Shown here piece by piece: positions 28,130 through 35,909 of a stretch of 53,896 bases of DNA. The stretch is from Bacteroidales bacterium (lineage in GTDB: Bacteria; Bacteroidota; Bacteroidia; Bacteroidales; VadinHA17): NCBI GenBank assembly GCA_021371855.1, contig JAJFVL010000046.1:1-53896 (forward strand). The letters are read 5' to 3'. The position numbers and the translations under genes were made by a program. Within the stretch, counting starts at the first letter, position 1; each line of letters starts with the position of its first letter. The notes under the pieces are model-generated. The model saw only the letters and a list, made by a program, of their open reading frames with translations. It did no database searches and was not told the origin of the DNA.

Positions 28130-28981
28130 TCATCCTTTTAAATGTTTTTCCGCATGGAAGGATGATCGTACCAAAGGACTGCTTTCGACGAATGAAAATC
28201 CGATTTTTAAAGCCACAGACTTGTATTCTTTGAACTTTTCAGGAGAAACATATTCAACTACCTCCATATGATTTAATCCTGGTTGAAGATACTGGCCAAC
28301 AGTAAGAACCTTACAACCTGCAGAATAAAGGTCATTCATGGTTTGTATTATTTCATCCTCATGCTCCCCGAGGCCTAACATAAAACCCGATTTGGCTATT
28401 TTCTCTTTGCCGGAAATATACCTTATAACATCCAGGCTTCTTTTATATTTTGCTTTCGTACGTATTAAAGGAGTCAGACGTTCCACAGTTTCAATATTAT
28501 GAGATATCACATCTGGTCCGGCATCAATAATCTTTTGAAGATTTTCAGGTTTCCCGTCAAAATCAGGGATTAAAGTCTCAATTGTTATATCAGGATTCAC
28601 AATTTTTATCCGTTTTATTGTCTGCCCCCAGAAGGAGGCTCCCCCATCAGGAAGATCGTCACGGTCGACAGAAGTAATTACACAATGCTTAAGTTGCATG
28701 ATTTTTATTGATTCGGCCAGTCTGAATGGTTCCTGCGGGTCAGGTGGAAAAGGCTTCCCTGTTTTTGTGGCACAGAATTTACAGGCTCTGGTACAGATAT
28801 CTCCCAGTATCATGAAAGTGGCAGTACCAGCATTCCAACACTCACCGATATTCGGACAATTTCCACTTGTGCATATAGTATGAAGATGGTTCTCCGCTAC
28901 CACATGTTTCACCATTGAATAGTTTTCTCCGCTGGCCCTTTGCATCTTAAGCCATGCCGGTAAACGTCTGCTTTTTTGCAT
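28130..28981 (-). CDS. lipA: Lipoyl synthase
   Basis: A radical-SAM enzyme that inserts sulfur into protein-bound octanoate. The auxiliary cluster cysteines are in CTSGNCPNIGECW, the radical-SAM CxxxCxxC is in CTRACKFCAT, and the C-terminal RSSF with the conserved Ser is in SPLVRSSFHAEK. The protein is 283 residues. With lipB it gives a complete de novo lipoylation route, and lplA at 17627 adds scavenging. The 296 bp upstream, shared with the divergent fucI gene, contain no other gene. Confidence 0.96.
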   Translation of the reverse strand: MQKSRRLPAWLKMQRASGENYSMVKHVVAENHLHTICTSGNCPNIGECWNAGTATFMILGDICTRACKFCATKTGKPFPPDPQEPFRLAESIKIMQLKHCVITSVDRDDLPDGGASFWGQTIKRIKIVNPDITIETLIPDFDGKPENLQKIIDAGPDVISHNIETVERLTPLIRTKAKYKRSLDVIRYISGKEKIAKSGFMLGLGEHEDEIIQTMNDLYSAGCKVLTVGQYLQPGLNHMEVVEYVSPEKFKEYKSVALKIGFSFVESSPLVRSSFHAEKHLKG

Positions 28982-29225
28982 AAAAAGTTTTATGATTAAT
29001 GAATTGACAAAGGTACAAAAAGGTGTATAAATATTAGGTATTATTACTTTTCAAAACCCTCTTTGTAGCTCCGGCAACTCTCCCTATAAATCGGGACAAG
29101 TTGTGCCAGTGCTTTTCCAGTTATGATAATATGATAATAGACATATTGAGTCAACATAGCGAGAGATAGAAAACCTGAATTACAGCGCCATTAAATCTTA
29201 ACGGAATATTTAGAGATAAAAAACT

Positions 29226-29233
29226 TATATTTG
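29226..29233 (+). promoter_or_regulatory. Candidate -7 element for fucI
   Basis: TATATTTG matches TAnnTTTG 44 bases before the fucI start. No TTG was found at a fitting distance upstream. The rest of the 296-bp lipA-fucI gap shows no gene. Confidence 0.35.
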
Positions 29234-29277
29234 TTAATCTTCAATTTAACTTTTTTAATAATTAAAATATTACACAA

Positions 29278-31080
29278 ATGGCAAATAATGAATTAAAAGT
29301 AACCGATAACTATCAGACAGTTATAGGTGATTTTCCAAAAGTAGGTATCCGTCCAATTATTGATGGCAGAAGACGGGGTATAAGGGAATCCCTTGAGGAC
29401 CAGACCATGAATATGGCAAAAAGTGCTGCAAATCTTATTTCAAAGAATCTTAAATATCCTGATGGCAAGCCTGTTGAATGTGTTATAGCTGATACATGTA
29501 TCGGAGGTGTTGCTGAAGCCGCATTGTGTGCTGAAAAATTCCGTAAAAACGATGTGGGAGTAAGCCTTTCAGTTACCCCGTGCTGGTGTTATGGAAGCGA
29601 AACCATCGATATGGACAGTAATATTCCAAAGGCTGTCTGGGGATTTAACGGAACAGAACGTCCCGGAGCTGTATACCTTGCTGCTGCACTTGCAGGCTAT
29701 TCAATGAAAGGTCTGCCGGCTTTCGGGATCTACGGACATAATGTTCAGGATGCAGACGACACTACCATTCCTGAAGATGTAAGCGAAAAAATCCTGAGGT
29801 TCGTACGCGCCGCTCTGGCGGTATCTTTCATGAAAGGCAAATCGTACCTTTCGATGGGATCGGTTGCTATGGGAATTGCAGGTTCGATAGTGAAAGAAGA
29901 TTTCTTCCAGGAATATCTTGGAATGAGAAATGAATATATCGACATGAGTGAATTCATCCGTCGAATGGACGAGGGGATCTACGATAAAGCTGAATTTGAA
30001 AAAGCATTGGCCTGGACAAAGAAGAACTGCAAAGAGGGGTTCGATATCAACACTACACCTAAGACAAGAAAACAGAAGGATACAGAATGGGAAACATGTG
30101 TCAAGATGGCAATCATTGCCCGTGACCTGATGGTAGGTAATCCCGGACTGAAAAAACTTGGTTTCGGTGAAGAAGCGATGGGCCATAATGCTATTCTCGC
30201 AGGATTTCAGGGACAGCGTCAATGGACCGACCACATGCCAAACGGAGATTTTCTTGAAGCAATACTCTGTTCTTCTTTTGACTGGAACGGAATAAGACCT
30301 CCATATCTTGTTGCCACAGAGAATGACGCAATGAACGGAGTTCCAATGCTGCTCGGATATCTTCTGACAAATACCGCACAGATGTTTTCTGATATCCGTA
30401 CCTACTGGAGTCCGGAATCAATAGAAAGAGTCACAAAGTACAAACCTGAAGGACTTGCAGCCAACGGTGTCATTCACCTCATCAACTCAGGCGCTTCAGC
30501 ACTTGATTTCTCAGGAAGAGAGATAAAAGGAGGAAAACCATGTATTAAACCTTTCTGGGATATTACAGCAGAAGATGCCGACGAATGTCTGAAAGCAACT
30601 CAGTGGACTCCTGCAAATATAGGATACTTCAGGGGAGGCGGCTTCTCATCACAGTTCAATTCAAAAGGTGGAATGCCCATAACATTAACGAGACTCAACC
30701 TGGTCAAAGGACTCGGCCCCGTTATGCAGATTGCAGAAGGATGGACTGTAGAACTTCCTGAAAAAGTTCACAAAACACTTTCTGACCGTACTGATCCGAC
30801 ATGGCCAACTACATGGTTTACACCAAGACTCACAGGAAAAGGCGCGTTCACTGATGTCTATTCAGTTATGGCAAACTGGGGAGCCAACCACGGTGCATCA
30901 AGCTATGGACATATAGGTGCTGACCTTATTACACTTGCTTCAGTTCTCAGAATACCTGTATGTATGCATAACGTTCCCGAAGAAAAGATCTTCCGTCCGA
31001 GTACATGGAATGCCTTCGGCATGGATAAAGAGGGATCTGATTACAGAGCATGCCAGACTTACGGTCCGCTTTATAAATAA
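29278..31080 (+). CDS. fucI: L-fucose isomerase
   Basis: Interconverts L-fucose and L-fuculose. The 600-residue protein has the family N-terminus [19 protein letters not shown], the central [10 protein letters not shown] and [13 protein letters not shown] blocks, and the C-terminal [19 protein letters not shown]. Metal ligands expected in this family are in the [11 protein letters not shown] and ATENDAMNG regions. Length matches the family (about 590-600). It is followed by an FGGY kinase, supporting L-fucose (or D-arabinose) use. Aldolase and permease are not in the window. Confidence 0.96.
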   Translation: MANNELKVTDNYQTVIGDFPKVGIRPIIDGRRRGIRESLEDQTMNMAKSAANLISKNLKYPDGKPVECVIADTCIGGVAEAALCAEKFRKNDVGVSLSVTPCWCYGSETIDMDSNIPKAVWGFNGTERPGAVYLAAALAGYSMKGLPAFGIYGHNVQDADDTTIPEDVSEKILRFVRAALAVSFMKGKSYLSMGSVAMGIAGSIVKEDFFQEYLGMRNEYIDMSEFIRRMDEGIYDKAEFEKALAWTKKNCKEGFDINTTPKTRKQKDTEWETCVKMAIIARDLMVGNPGLKKLGFGEEAMGHNAILAGFQGQRQWTDHMPNGDFLEAILCSSFDWNGIRPPYLVATENDAMNGVPMLLGYLLTNTAQMFSDIRTYWSPESIERVTKYKPEGLAANGVIHLINSGASALDFSGREIKGGKPCIKPFWDITAEDADECLKATQWTPANIGYFRGGGFSSQFNSKGGMPITLTRLNLVKGLGPVMQIAEGWTVELPEKVHKTLSDRTDPTWPTTWFTPRLTGKGAFTDVYSVMANWGANHGASSYGHIGADLITLASVLRIPVCMHNVPEEKIFRPSTWNAFGMDKEGSDYRACQTYGPLYK

Positions 31081-31118
31081 ACTGATTTTTTCAATTAATA
31101 ACCTGGTAAGTATCTACA

Positions 31119-31146
31119 ACTCCCCGGACGAATCAGCCCGGGGAGT
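31119..31146 (+). terminator. GC-rich hairpin between fucI and the FGGY kinase gene
   Basis: A perfect 9-bp stem ACTCCCCGG (31119-31127) pairs with CCGGGGAGT (31138-31146) across a 10-base loop, followed by ATTTATATAAATTT. The T tract is interrupted, so it may act as a partial terminator or an mRNA-stabilising hairpin between two genes that are otherwise likely co-transcribed. Confidence 0.6.
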
Positions 31147-31174
31147 ATTTATATAAATTTAAACTCGGTCATCA

Positions 31175-32587
31175 ATGCCAAAAGGAGATATAGTAATCGT
31201 TTTTGACTGTGGAGCCACCAATGTAAGAGCTGTTGCAATCAACAGCAAAGGTGAAATCCTTGCTTCTGAATCATCCCCGAATAATACACAACCCGATCCT
31301 TTCTATCCTGCTTACAGGATATGGGATGTAAATGAAATATGGGGGAAGATGTGCATGGCTTCAAAAAAAGTCATCAGCCGGATAAATGCGAATCAGATAG
31401 TGGGAGTAACAGTCACAACCTTCGGTGTCGACGGAACTCTGTTCGACAAGTCTGGTAAAATGCTTTACCCTGTCATTTCGTGGCAGTGCGAAAGGACAAA
31501 TTCCATAATGGCAAATATCCACAAATATATACCGCTCAGTGATTTATACAGTGAATGTGGTGTTCTTCCTTTCACTTTCAATACGATTAATAAACTGATC
31601 TGGTTTGCCGAACAAAAACCTGAAATAGTCTGGAAAAGCCACCGGTTTCTTTTCATGCCTTCAATATTCACATTCCTTCTTACCGGAGAGATGGTAAATG
31701 ATACAACCATGTCGGGCACATCGATGCTAACGAATCTTACAACAAGAGGATTTTCTGAAAATATTCTGAATAAAATAAAATTCCCTTCCGAAAAATTCGG
31801 GACGCCTGTGGAAGCAGGTACAATAGTGGGGAGAATCAATAAGAAAGCTTCTTTAGATACATCTATTCCTGAGGGGATCCCTGTTGTAGCAACCGGCCAT
31901 GACACACAATTTGCAATTTTCGGGTCAGGTGCTGAAAAAAACCAGCCGGTACTCAGTTCGGGAACATGGGAAATACTCATGGCCCGGTCAGAAGGTTACA
32001 GGTCAGGTAAAGAGCAACTCGCGATGAGTATAACAACTGAGTTGGATTCAAGATCAGGTCTGTATGACATTGGCAACCAGTGGATCGCTTCCGGAATACT
32101 TGAATGGGCCCGGAGGAACCTTTATGCCGACATTAAAGAAAATGTTTATGAATTCATGATTTCAGGAGCAGAAAAGGTACCATCGGGCTGCAATGGAGTT
32201 AAGATCGTTCCAAAATTTTATGAAGAGTTGAAGGGGAAACCCGGTGGCCAGATACTAGGTCTTACAATGGAATCAACCCGTGATGAAATTTATCGTGCAA
32301 TGCTTGAAGCGCTTTCCGAAAGACTTGCAGAGGGCAAGAAAGCTCTCGAAAATGCAGGCGGATTTAAAACAGAAAGTATTCTTTGCGTTGGTGGAGGGTC
32401 AAAAAACAGGCTATGGAACCAGTTGCGGGCCAACTATACAGGTGTTCCTCTGAAAATCATCGATCAGAAAGAAACTACCGTCATGGGAGCTTCATTGTTT
32501 GTTCAGGCAGCTTGCGGAAACTCTTCATCACCTGAAGATGCACGCGCTGCAATTGATTATAAGACAGAAATTATTGAGCCGGAATAA
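31175..32587 (+). CDS. fucK: FGGY-family carbohydrate kinase, probable L-fuculokinase
   Basis: A 470-residue kinase with N-terminal phosphate-binding FDCGATNVRAVAIN, the TTFGVDGTLFD block, GHDTQFAIFGSG, and the C-terminal ILCVGGGSKNRLWNQL of the FGGY fold. Specificity for L-fuculose is inferred from its position 94 bp after fucI. L-rhamnulose or D-ribulose kinases have similar sequences. Length is normal for the family. No sugar-specific regulator was found next to the pair. Confidence 0.85.
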   Translation: MPKGDIVIVFDCGATNVRAVAINSKGEILASESSPNNTQPDPFYPAYRIWDVNEIWGKMCMASKKVISRINANQIVGVTVTTFGVDGTLFDKSGKMLYPVISWQCERTNSIMANIHKYIPLSDLYSECGVLPFTFNTINKLIWFAEQKPEIVWKSHRFLFMPSIFTFLLTGEMVNDTTMSGTSMLTNLTTRGFSENILNKIKFPSEKFGTPVEAGTIVGRINKKASLDTSIPEGIPVVATGHDTQFAIFGSGAEKNQPVLSSGTWEILMARSEGYRSGKEQLAMSITTELDSRSGLYDIGNQWIASGILEWARRNLYADIKENVYEFMISGAEKVPSGCNGVKIVPKFYEELKGKPGGQILGLTMESTRDEIYRAMLEALSERLAEGKKALENAGGFKTESILCVGGGSKNRLWNQLRANYTGVPLKIIDQKETTVMGASLFVQAACGNSSSPEDARAAIDYKTEIIEPE

Positions 32588-32592
32588 GAACT

Positions 32593-32667
32593 ACGCCCCA
32601 TCCCCACCATATGGGGGACTTATTTCTGACTACTGATTAGCCCCCTGATAGAGGGGATGGCGGGCAA
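32593..32667. repeat. GC-rich palindromic intergenic repeat after fucK
   Basis: Left arm GCCCCATCCCC (32595-32605) is partly complementary to GGGGATGGCGGGC (32653-32665). Each half also forms its own small hairpin (CCCCACCATATGGGG and CCCCCTGATAGAGGGG). It fills most of the 105-bp gap to the next gene. It resembles the nested hairpin at 20248-20338 in composition but not closely in sequence. Confidence 0.55.
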
Positions 32668-32692
32668 AAACAAGGAAAATTAGCGGGTAAAA

Positions 32693-33562
32693 ATGAACAT
32701 TGCATATTTCAACGGTAACTTCCTCCCAAAGGATGAAATAAGAATCAGCCCTGACGACCGTGGATTTTTGTTTGCTGACGGTATTTATGAAGTTGCTAAA
32801 TGGTATGAGGGATTTTTCTTCGACATGGAAAGCCACCTGATAAGGATGAAAAGAAGTCTCAGAGAGGTTCGTATTAATTGGCCCGGAGAAGATTCTTTCC
32901 CGGCTTTTGCAGAAGAACTTATTGAGCGGAACCAGTTATCCGACCGTCAGGCTTTGATCTACCTTCAGGTAACAAGAGGAGCATCTCCGCGCAGTCATGC
33001 TTTTCCTGATCCTGAGGTACCTCCTACTGTTTATGCTTTTGTAAATGAATTCAATTCCCATCTGCCAGGATCGGAATCGGGCGTTAGGATAATGCTGAAA
33101 GAAGATTTCAGGTGGAACAGGTGCGATATCAAATCAGTTGCCCTTCTTGCCAATATCCTTAGTTTCCAGGAGGCACGCGAAAAAGGATTATGGGAATGTG
33201 TGTTTGTCAGGAACGGACTAATAACCGAAGGATCACATTCAAATATTTTCTTTGTCATCAACGGAATTCTCTATACACATCCGGAATCGCATTATATTCT
33301 TTCAGGTGTCACCAGAAAAAATATTTTCAGAATCGCCGGAGAGGCAGGGATTCCTGTTAAAGAGGAACCTTTACCTGCTGATAAAATTGGAACTATTCAG
33401 GAAGCATTTACCACGAACACATCTGCGGAAATAACCCCCGTTATTGCCATAGATGACCTCAAAATAGGCAACGGATTGCCAGGACCGGTAACAAAACTTT
33501 TACGGAAAAATTTTGATGCTGAGATAATTAGCCTGGGAAAGGGAAAAACCAAATTCACCTGA
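32693..33562 (+). CDS. Aminotransferase class IV, probable D-amino acid aminotransferase
   Basis: A 289-residue PLP enzyme of fold type IV. The N-terminus YFNGNFLPKDEIRISPDDRG leads into FADGIYEV. The Schiff-base lysine is K147 in CDIKSVALLAN. The PLP-binding Glu is E179 in ITEGSHSNIFFV, followed by ILSGVTRKNI. The overall pattern fits D-alanine aminotransferase (Dat). Branched-chain aminotransferase and aminodeoxychorismate lyase are related alternatives. It is a single gene between a repeat and the TetR locus. Confidence 0.85.
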   Translation: MNIAYFNGNFLPKDEIRISPDDRGFLFADGIYEVAKWYEGFFFDMESHLIRMKRSLREVRINWPGEDSFPAFAEELIERNQLSDRQALIYLQVTRGASPRSHAFPDPEVPPTVYAFVNEFNSHLPGSESGVRIMLKEDFRWNRCDIKSVALLANILSFQEAREKGLWECVFVRNGLITEGSHSNIFFVINGILYTHPESHYILSGVTRKNIFRIAGEAGIPVKEEPLPADKIGTIQEAFTTNTSAEITPVIAIDDLKIGNGLPGPVTKLLRKNFDAEIISLGKGKTKFT

Positions 33563-33576
33563 AAAATTTCGAAATT

Positions 33577-33606
33577 TTGTTCGATTAAAAAAATGCTATA
33601 TATTTG
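33577..33606 (+). promoter_or_regulatory. Promoter of the TetR-family gene
   Basis: TTG (33577-33579) is followed after exactly 19 bases by TATATTTG (33599-33606), a full match to the Bacteroidetes consensus. Transcription should begin inside the palindrome that starts 6 bases downstream. Confidence 0.75.
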
Positions 33607-33611
33607 CCTGA

Positions 33612-33640
33612 TTAATCAATTGATTAAATCATTTGTATAA
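33612..33640 (+). promoter_or_regulatory. Probable TetR operator 1
   Basis: The perfect 16-bp palindrome TTAATCAATTGATTAA (33612-33627) is followed by ATCATTTGTATAA, ending 2 bases before the start codon. Its position between the -7 element and the ATG suits negative autoregulation. The whole 29-base block recurs with two changes at 34275-34303. Confidence 0.75.
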
Positions 33641-33642
33641 TA

Positions 33643-34257
33643 ATGCAAAAAACCAGGAATGTTGAACAGGATATAATTGATGCAGCCCGAAAAGTGTTTC
33701 AAATGAATGGCTTTAAGGAGGCAACTATGCGTGATATTGCAAACGAAGCCAATATAAACCTGGCCATGCTTCATTACTACTTCAGATCGAAAGATAACTT
33801 GTTCTATATGATTTTCGACGAGGCATTCGGTTTGCTGTATGAAAAAATTGCGCATATCCTTTCCGATGATAAATTGGATATTTTCGAAAAAATCCGGATA
33901 ATAGTAAGTGAGTATATTACGTTTTTCAATATTAATCCTCATATTCCCTTGTTTATTGTCCGGGAAGTAATCAGAAATCCTGAAAAGATAGGAGAACGAA
34001 TGAAGGTCAGCATAAATCCTATCCCTACTTTCAAGACTTTTTCTGATCAGATTCAGGAACAATACGAAAAGGGAGTTATAAGACAAATTTCAGCGTTTTC
34101 ACTTATTCTTAATATCATTTCATTATGCGTATTCCCTGCACTTGCAAAATCAGTCGTAAACCAGTTAAGTGGTCTTACTGAAATTGAGATGGAAGCAATA
34201 TCTGAAAACAGGAAGAAAGAAGTAGCTGATTTTATTATTAATTCAATACGTATCTAA
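33643..34257 (+). CDS. TetR/AcrR-family transcriptional regulator
   Basis: A 204-residue regulator. The N-terminal HTH is ATMRDIANEANINLAMLHYY (about residues 28-47), followed by FRSKDNLFYMIFDEAF, the usual TetR helix-4 boundary. The C-terminal ligand domain is not recognisable to a specific class. Two near-identical palindromic blocks, one overlapping its own leader and one 65 bases before the next gene, suggest that it represses itself and the methyltransferase locus downstream. Ligand unknown. Confidence 0.92.
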   Translation: MQKTRNVEQDIIDAARKVFQMNGFKEATMRDIANEANINLAMLHYYFRSKDNLFYMIFDEAFGLLYEKIAHILSDDKLDIFEKIRIIVSEYITFFNINPHIPLFIVREVIRNPEKIGERMKVSINPIPTFKTFSDQIQEQYEKGVIRQISAFSLILNIISLCVFPALAKSVVNQLSGLTEIEMEAISENRKKEVADFIINSIRI

Positions 34258-34274
34258 AAAAATTTATTAATTTA

Positions 34275-34303
34275 TTAATCATTTGATTAATTCATTTGTA
34301 TAA
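34275..34303 (+). promoter_or_regulatory. Probable TetR operator 2
   Basis: TTAATCATTTGATTAA followed by TTCATTTGTATAA matches operator 1 at 27 of 29 positions. The 7-bp arms TTAATCA/TGATTAA are kept. It lies 65 bases upstream of the CmoA-like gene. No clear TAnnTTTG lies next to it, so the promoter for that gene is unresolved. Confidence 0.7.
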
Positions 34304-34368
34304 ACTTATTAGTTAAATCATGGGATTATAACCAAAATACAACCCGATAATGATCAAATTTTAATATT

Positions 34369-35094
34369 ATGGAAACCGATCAAATTTTTAAGACAAAATT
34401 CGAAAAATCATCTGACTTTAAGTTTGATGCTGCTGTTGTAAATGTTTTCGATGATATGGTTGTACGCTCCGTACCAATGTATCTTGAATTCCAACGCATG
34501 ATTACCGAAATCTCGGCCGATTATGCTCAACCCAACACCTCGTTATATGACCTTGGCTGTTCTACAGGTACTACACTTTTGTCCCTTAACACAGTACTTG
34601 ACGAATCAATAAAATTCGTTGGAGTTGATGAGTCACGGGAGATGCTCAATAGCTGTGCCAAAAACCTGAAAAATAACGGAGTAACCAGACCATTTGAAAT
34701 GGTGGTGGCTGACCTGAACAAGCAGGTAAAGATTGAAAATGCATCTGTAGTGGTTCTTTGCCTCACTTTGCAGTTTGTACGTCCTATCAACAGGCTTAAA
34801 TTGCTAAAATCAATTCAGGAGCAGTTAAATCCTCATGGTTGTATAATTCTTGTGGAAAAGGTTTTAGCCGAAAGCTCCGAATTCAATCGTCAGTTCATCA
34901 AGTATTATTACGATATGAAACGGCGCAATGACTATAATGATATGGAAATAGCCCAGAAGAGGGAGGCTCTTGAAAATGTACTGATCCCTTACAAATTAAG
35001 TGAAGACTATCAGCTTTTGCTTGATTCAGGTTTCCATTCATGTGAGACATTTTTCAAATGGTACAATTTTGCCGGACTTGTGGCACTTAAATAA
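34369..35094 (+). CDS. CmoA-like carboxy-SAM synthase family methyltransferase
   Basis: A 241-residue class I SAM-fold protein strongly resembling E. coli CmoA, which makes carboxy-SAM from SAM and prephenate for wobble-uridine modification. Matching blocks are FDDMVVRSVPMYLEFQRMI, SLYDLGCSTGTTLLSL, FVGVDESREML, VVLCLTLQFVRP, QKREALENVLIP and FNFAGLVALK at the end. The Arg of QKR aligns with CmoA Arg199, which binds the carboxylate of carboxy-SAM, so the cofactor chemistry may be retained. No CmoB is in the window. It sits behind a probable TetR operator and 21 bp before an ICMT-like gene, an unexpected context for a tRNA modification enzyme. Confidence 0.85.
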   Translation: METDQIFKTKFEKSSDFKFDAAVVNVFDDMVVRSVPMYLEFQRMITEISADYAQPNTSLYDLGCSTGTTLLSLNTVLDESIKFVGVDESREMLNSCAKNLKNNGVTRPFEMVVADLNKQVKIENASVVVLCLTLQFVRPINRLKLLKSIQEQLNPHGCIILVEKVLAESSEFNRQFIKYYYDMKRRNDYNDMEIAQKREALENVLIPYKLSEDYQLLLDSGFHSCETFFKWYNFAGLVALK

Positions 35095-35115
35095 TCAACT
35101 AAATAAAATATCGTT

Positions 35116-35790
35116 ATGCTTGTCAAAATAGGGAATTGGTTGTTCCATTTCCGCAATATATTATTTCCACTTTTTTATGCAGCGTTGTTTATCCCATCGT
35201 CTGATATTTTTCAGAAAGAAGAAACGGCATTAATTATAGGAGCATTTATTGTCGGCACCGGAATAGTAGTCCGTTGCACTACAATCGGGCTGGTATACAT
35301 TATCCGTGGAGGAGCAAAACGTCAGATCCATGCGGAAGAACTTGTTACCGGCGGTATTTACCTGGTCTGCCGTAACCCTATGTATCTGGGCAATATGCTT
35401 CTTATAATCGGATTTGGCATTTTCGCAAACTCATTGCTTTTCACCCTGATTTTTTCTCCTTTGTTTGTATTCTTTTACGCTGCCATAATAAGCGCCGAAG
35501 AAAATTTTCTTTCAGGCAAGTTCGGTCAGCAGTTTGCTGATTACAAGGCTTCTACAAACGCTATAATGCCAAAATTGGGAAACCTTGGAGCTGCATTTGA
35601 AGGGCAAACATTTAAATGGGAAAAAGTCATAAATAAAGAACATAATTCCCTCTTCCTGTATTTCTCAGCCATTTTATTGCTGTTGCTATATAATGGACAC
35701 CTGGGAATAAGCTTATTCTTTATCTGTGAAGCAGTTCTGGCCTTATTTTATGCTCTCGCGAAATATTTAAAATATGTTAATCTTATCTAA
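35116..35790 (+). CDS. Isoprenylcysteine carboxyl methyltransferase-like membrane protein
   Basis: A 224-residue membrane protein of the ICMT/PEMT-like family. Five or more hydrophobic helices are visible. The core is GGIYLVCRNPMYLGNMLLII followed later by EENFLSGKFGQQFADYK, the bacterial ICMT-like signature for SAM binding. Bacterial members methylate varied lipids or other small molecules, and the substrate here is unknown. It starts 21 bp after the CmoA-like gene and probably shares its transcript. Confidence 0.85.
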   Translation: MLVKIGNWLFHFRNILFPLFYAALFIPSSDIFQKEETALIIGAFIVGTGIVVRCTTIGLVYIIRGGAKRQIHAEELVTGGIYLVCRNPMYLGNMLLIIGFGIFANSLLFTLIFSPLFVFFYAAIISAEENFLSGKFGQQFADYKASTNAIMPKLGNLGAAFEGQTFKWEKVINKEHNSLFLYFSAILLLLLYNGHLGISLFFICEAVLALFYALAKYLKYVNLI

Positions 35791-35909
35791 AGGGTATTAT
35801 TGCTGAATCATTTATTATAGTTTTGGCCGGATTTAAGAATATGCCGGCATATTAAAACAATTATCTGTTTCCATGGGCAACTTTGTAAATTTTCAATTCG
35901 TAAATTATT

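Noticed and set aside
29701..30234. 177-codon antisense frame inside fucI
   Set aside because: A shadow of the strongly conserved fucI coding sequence with no recognisable protein features.
33616..34086. 156-codon antisense frame opposite tetR
   Set aside because: It runs across the operator and opposite the HTH region; no family features.
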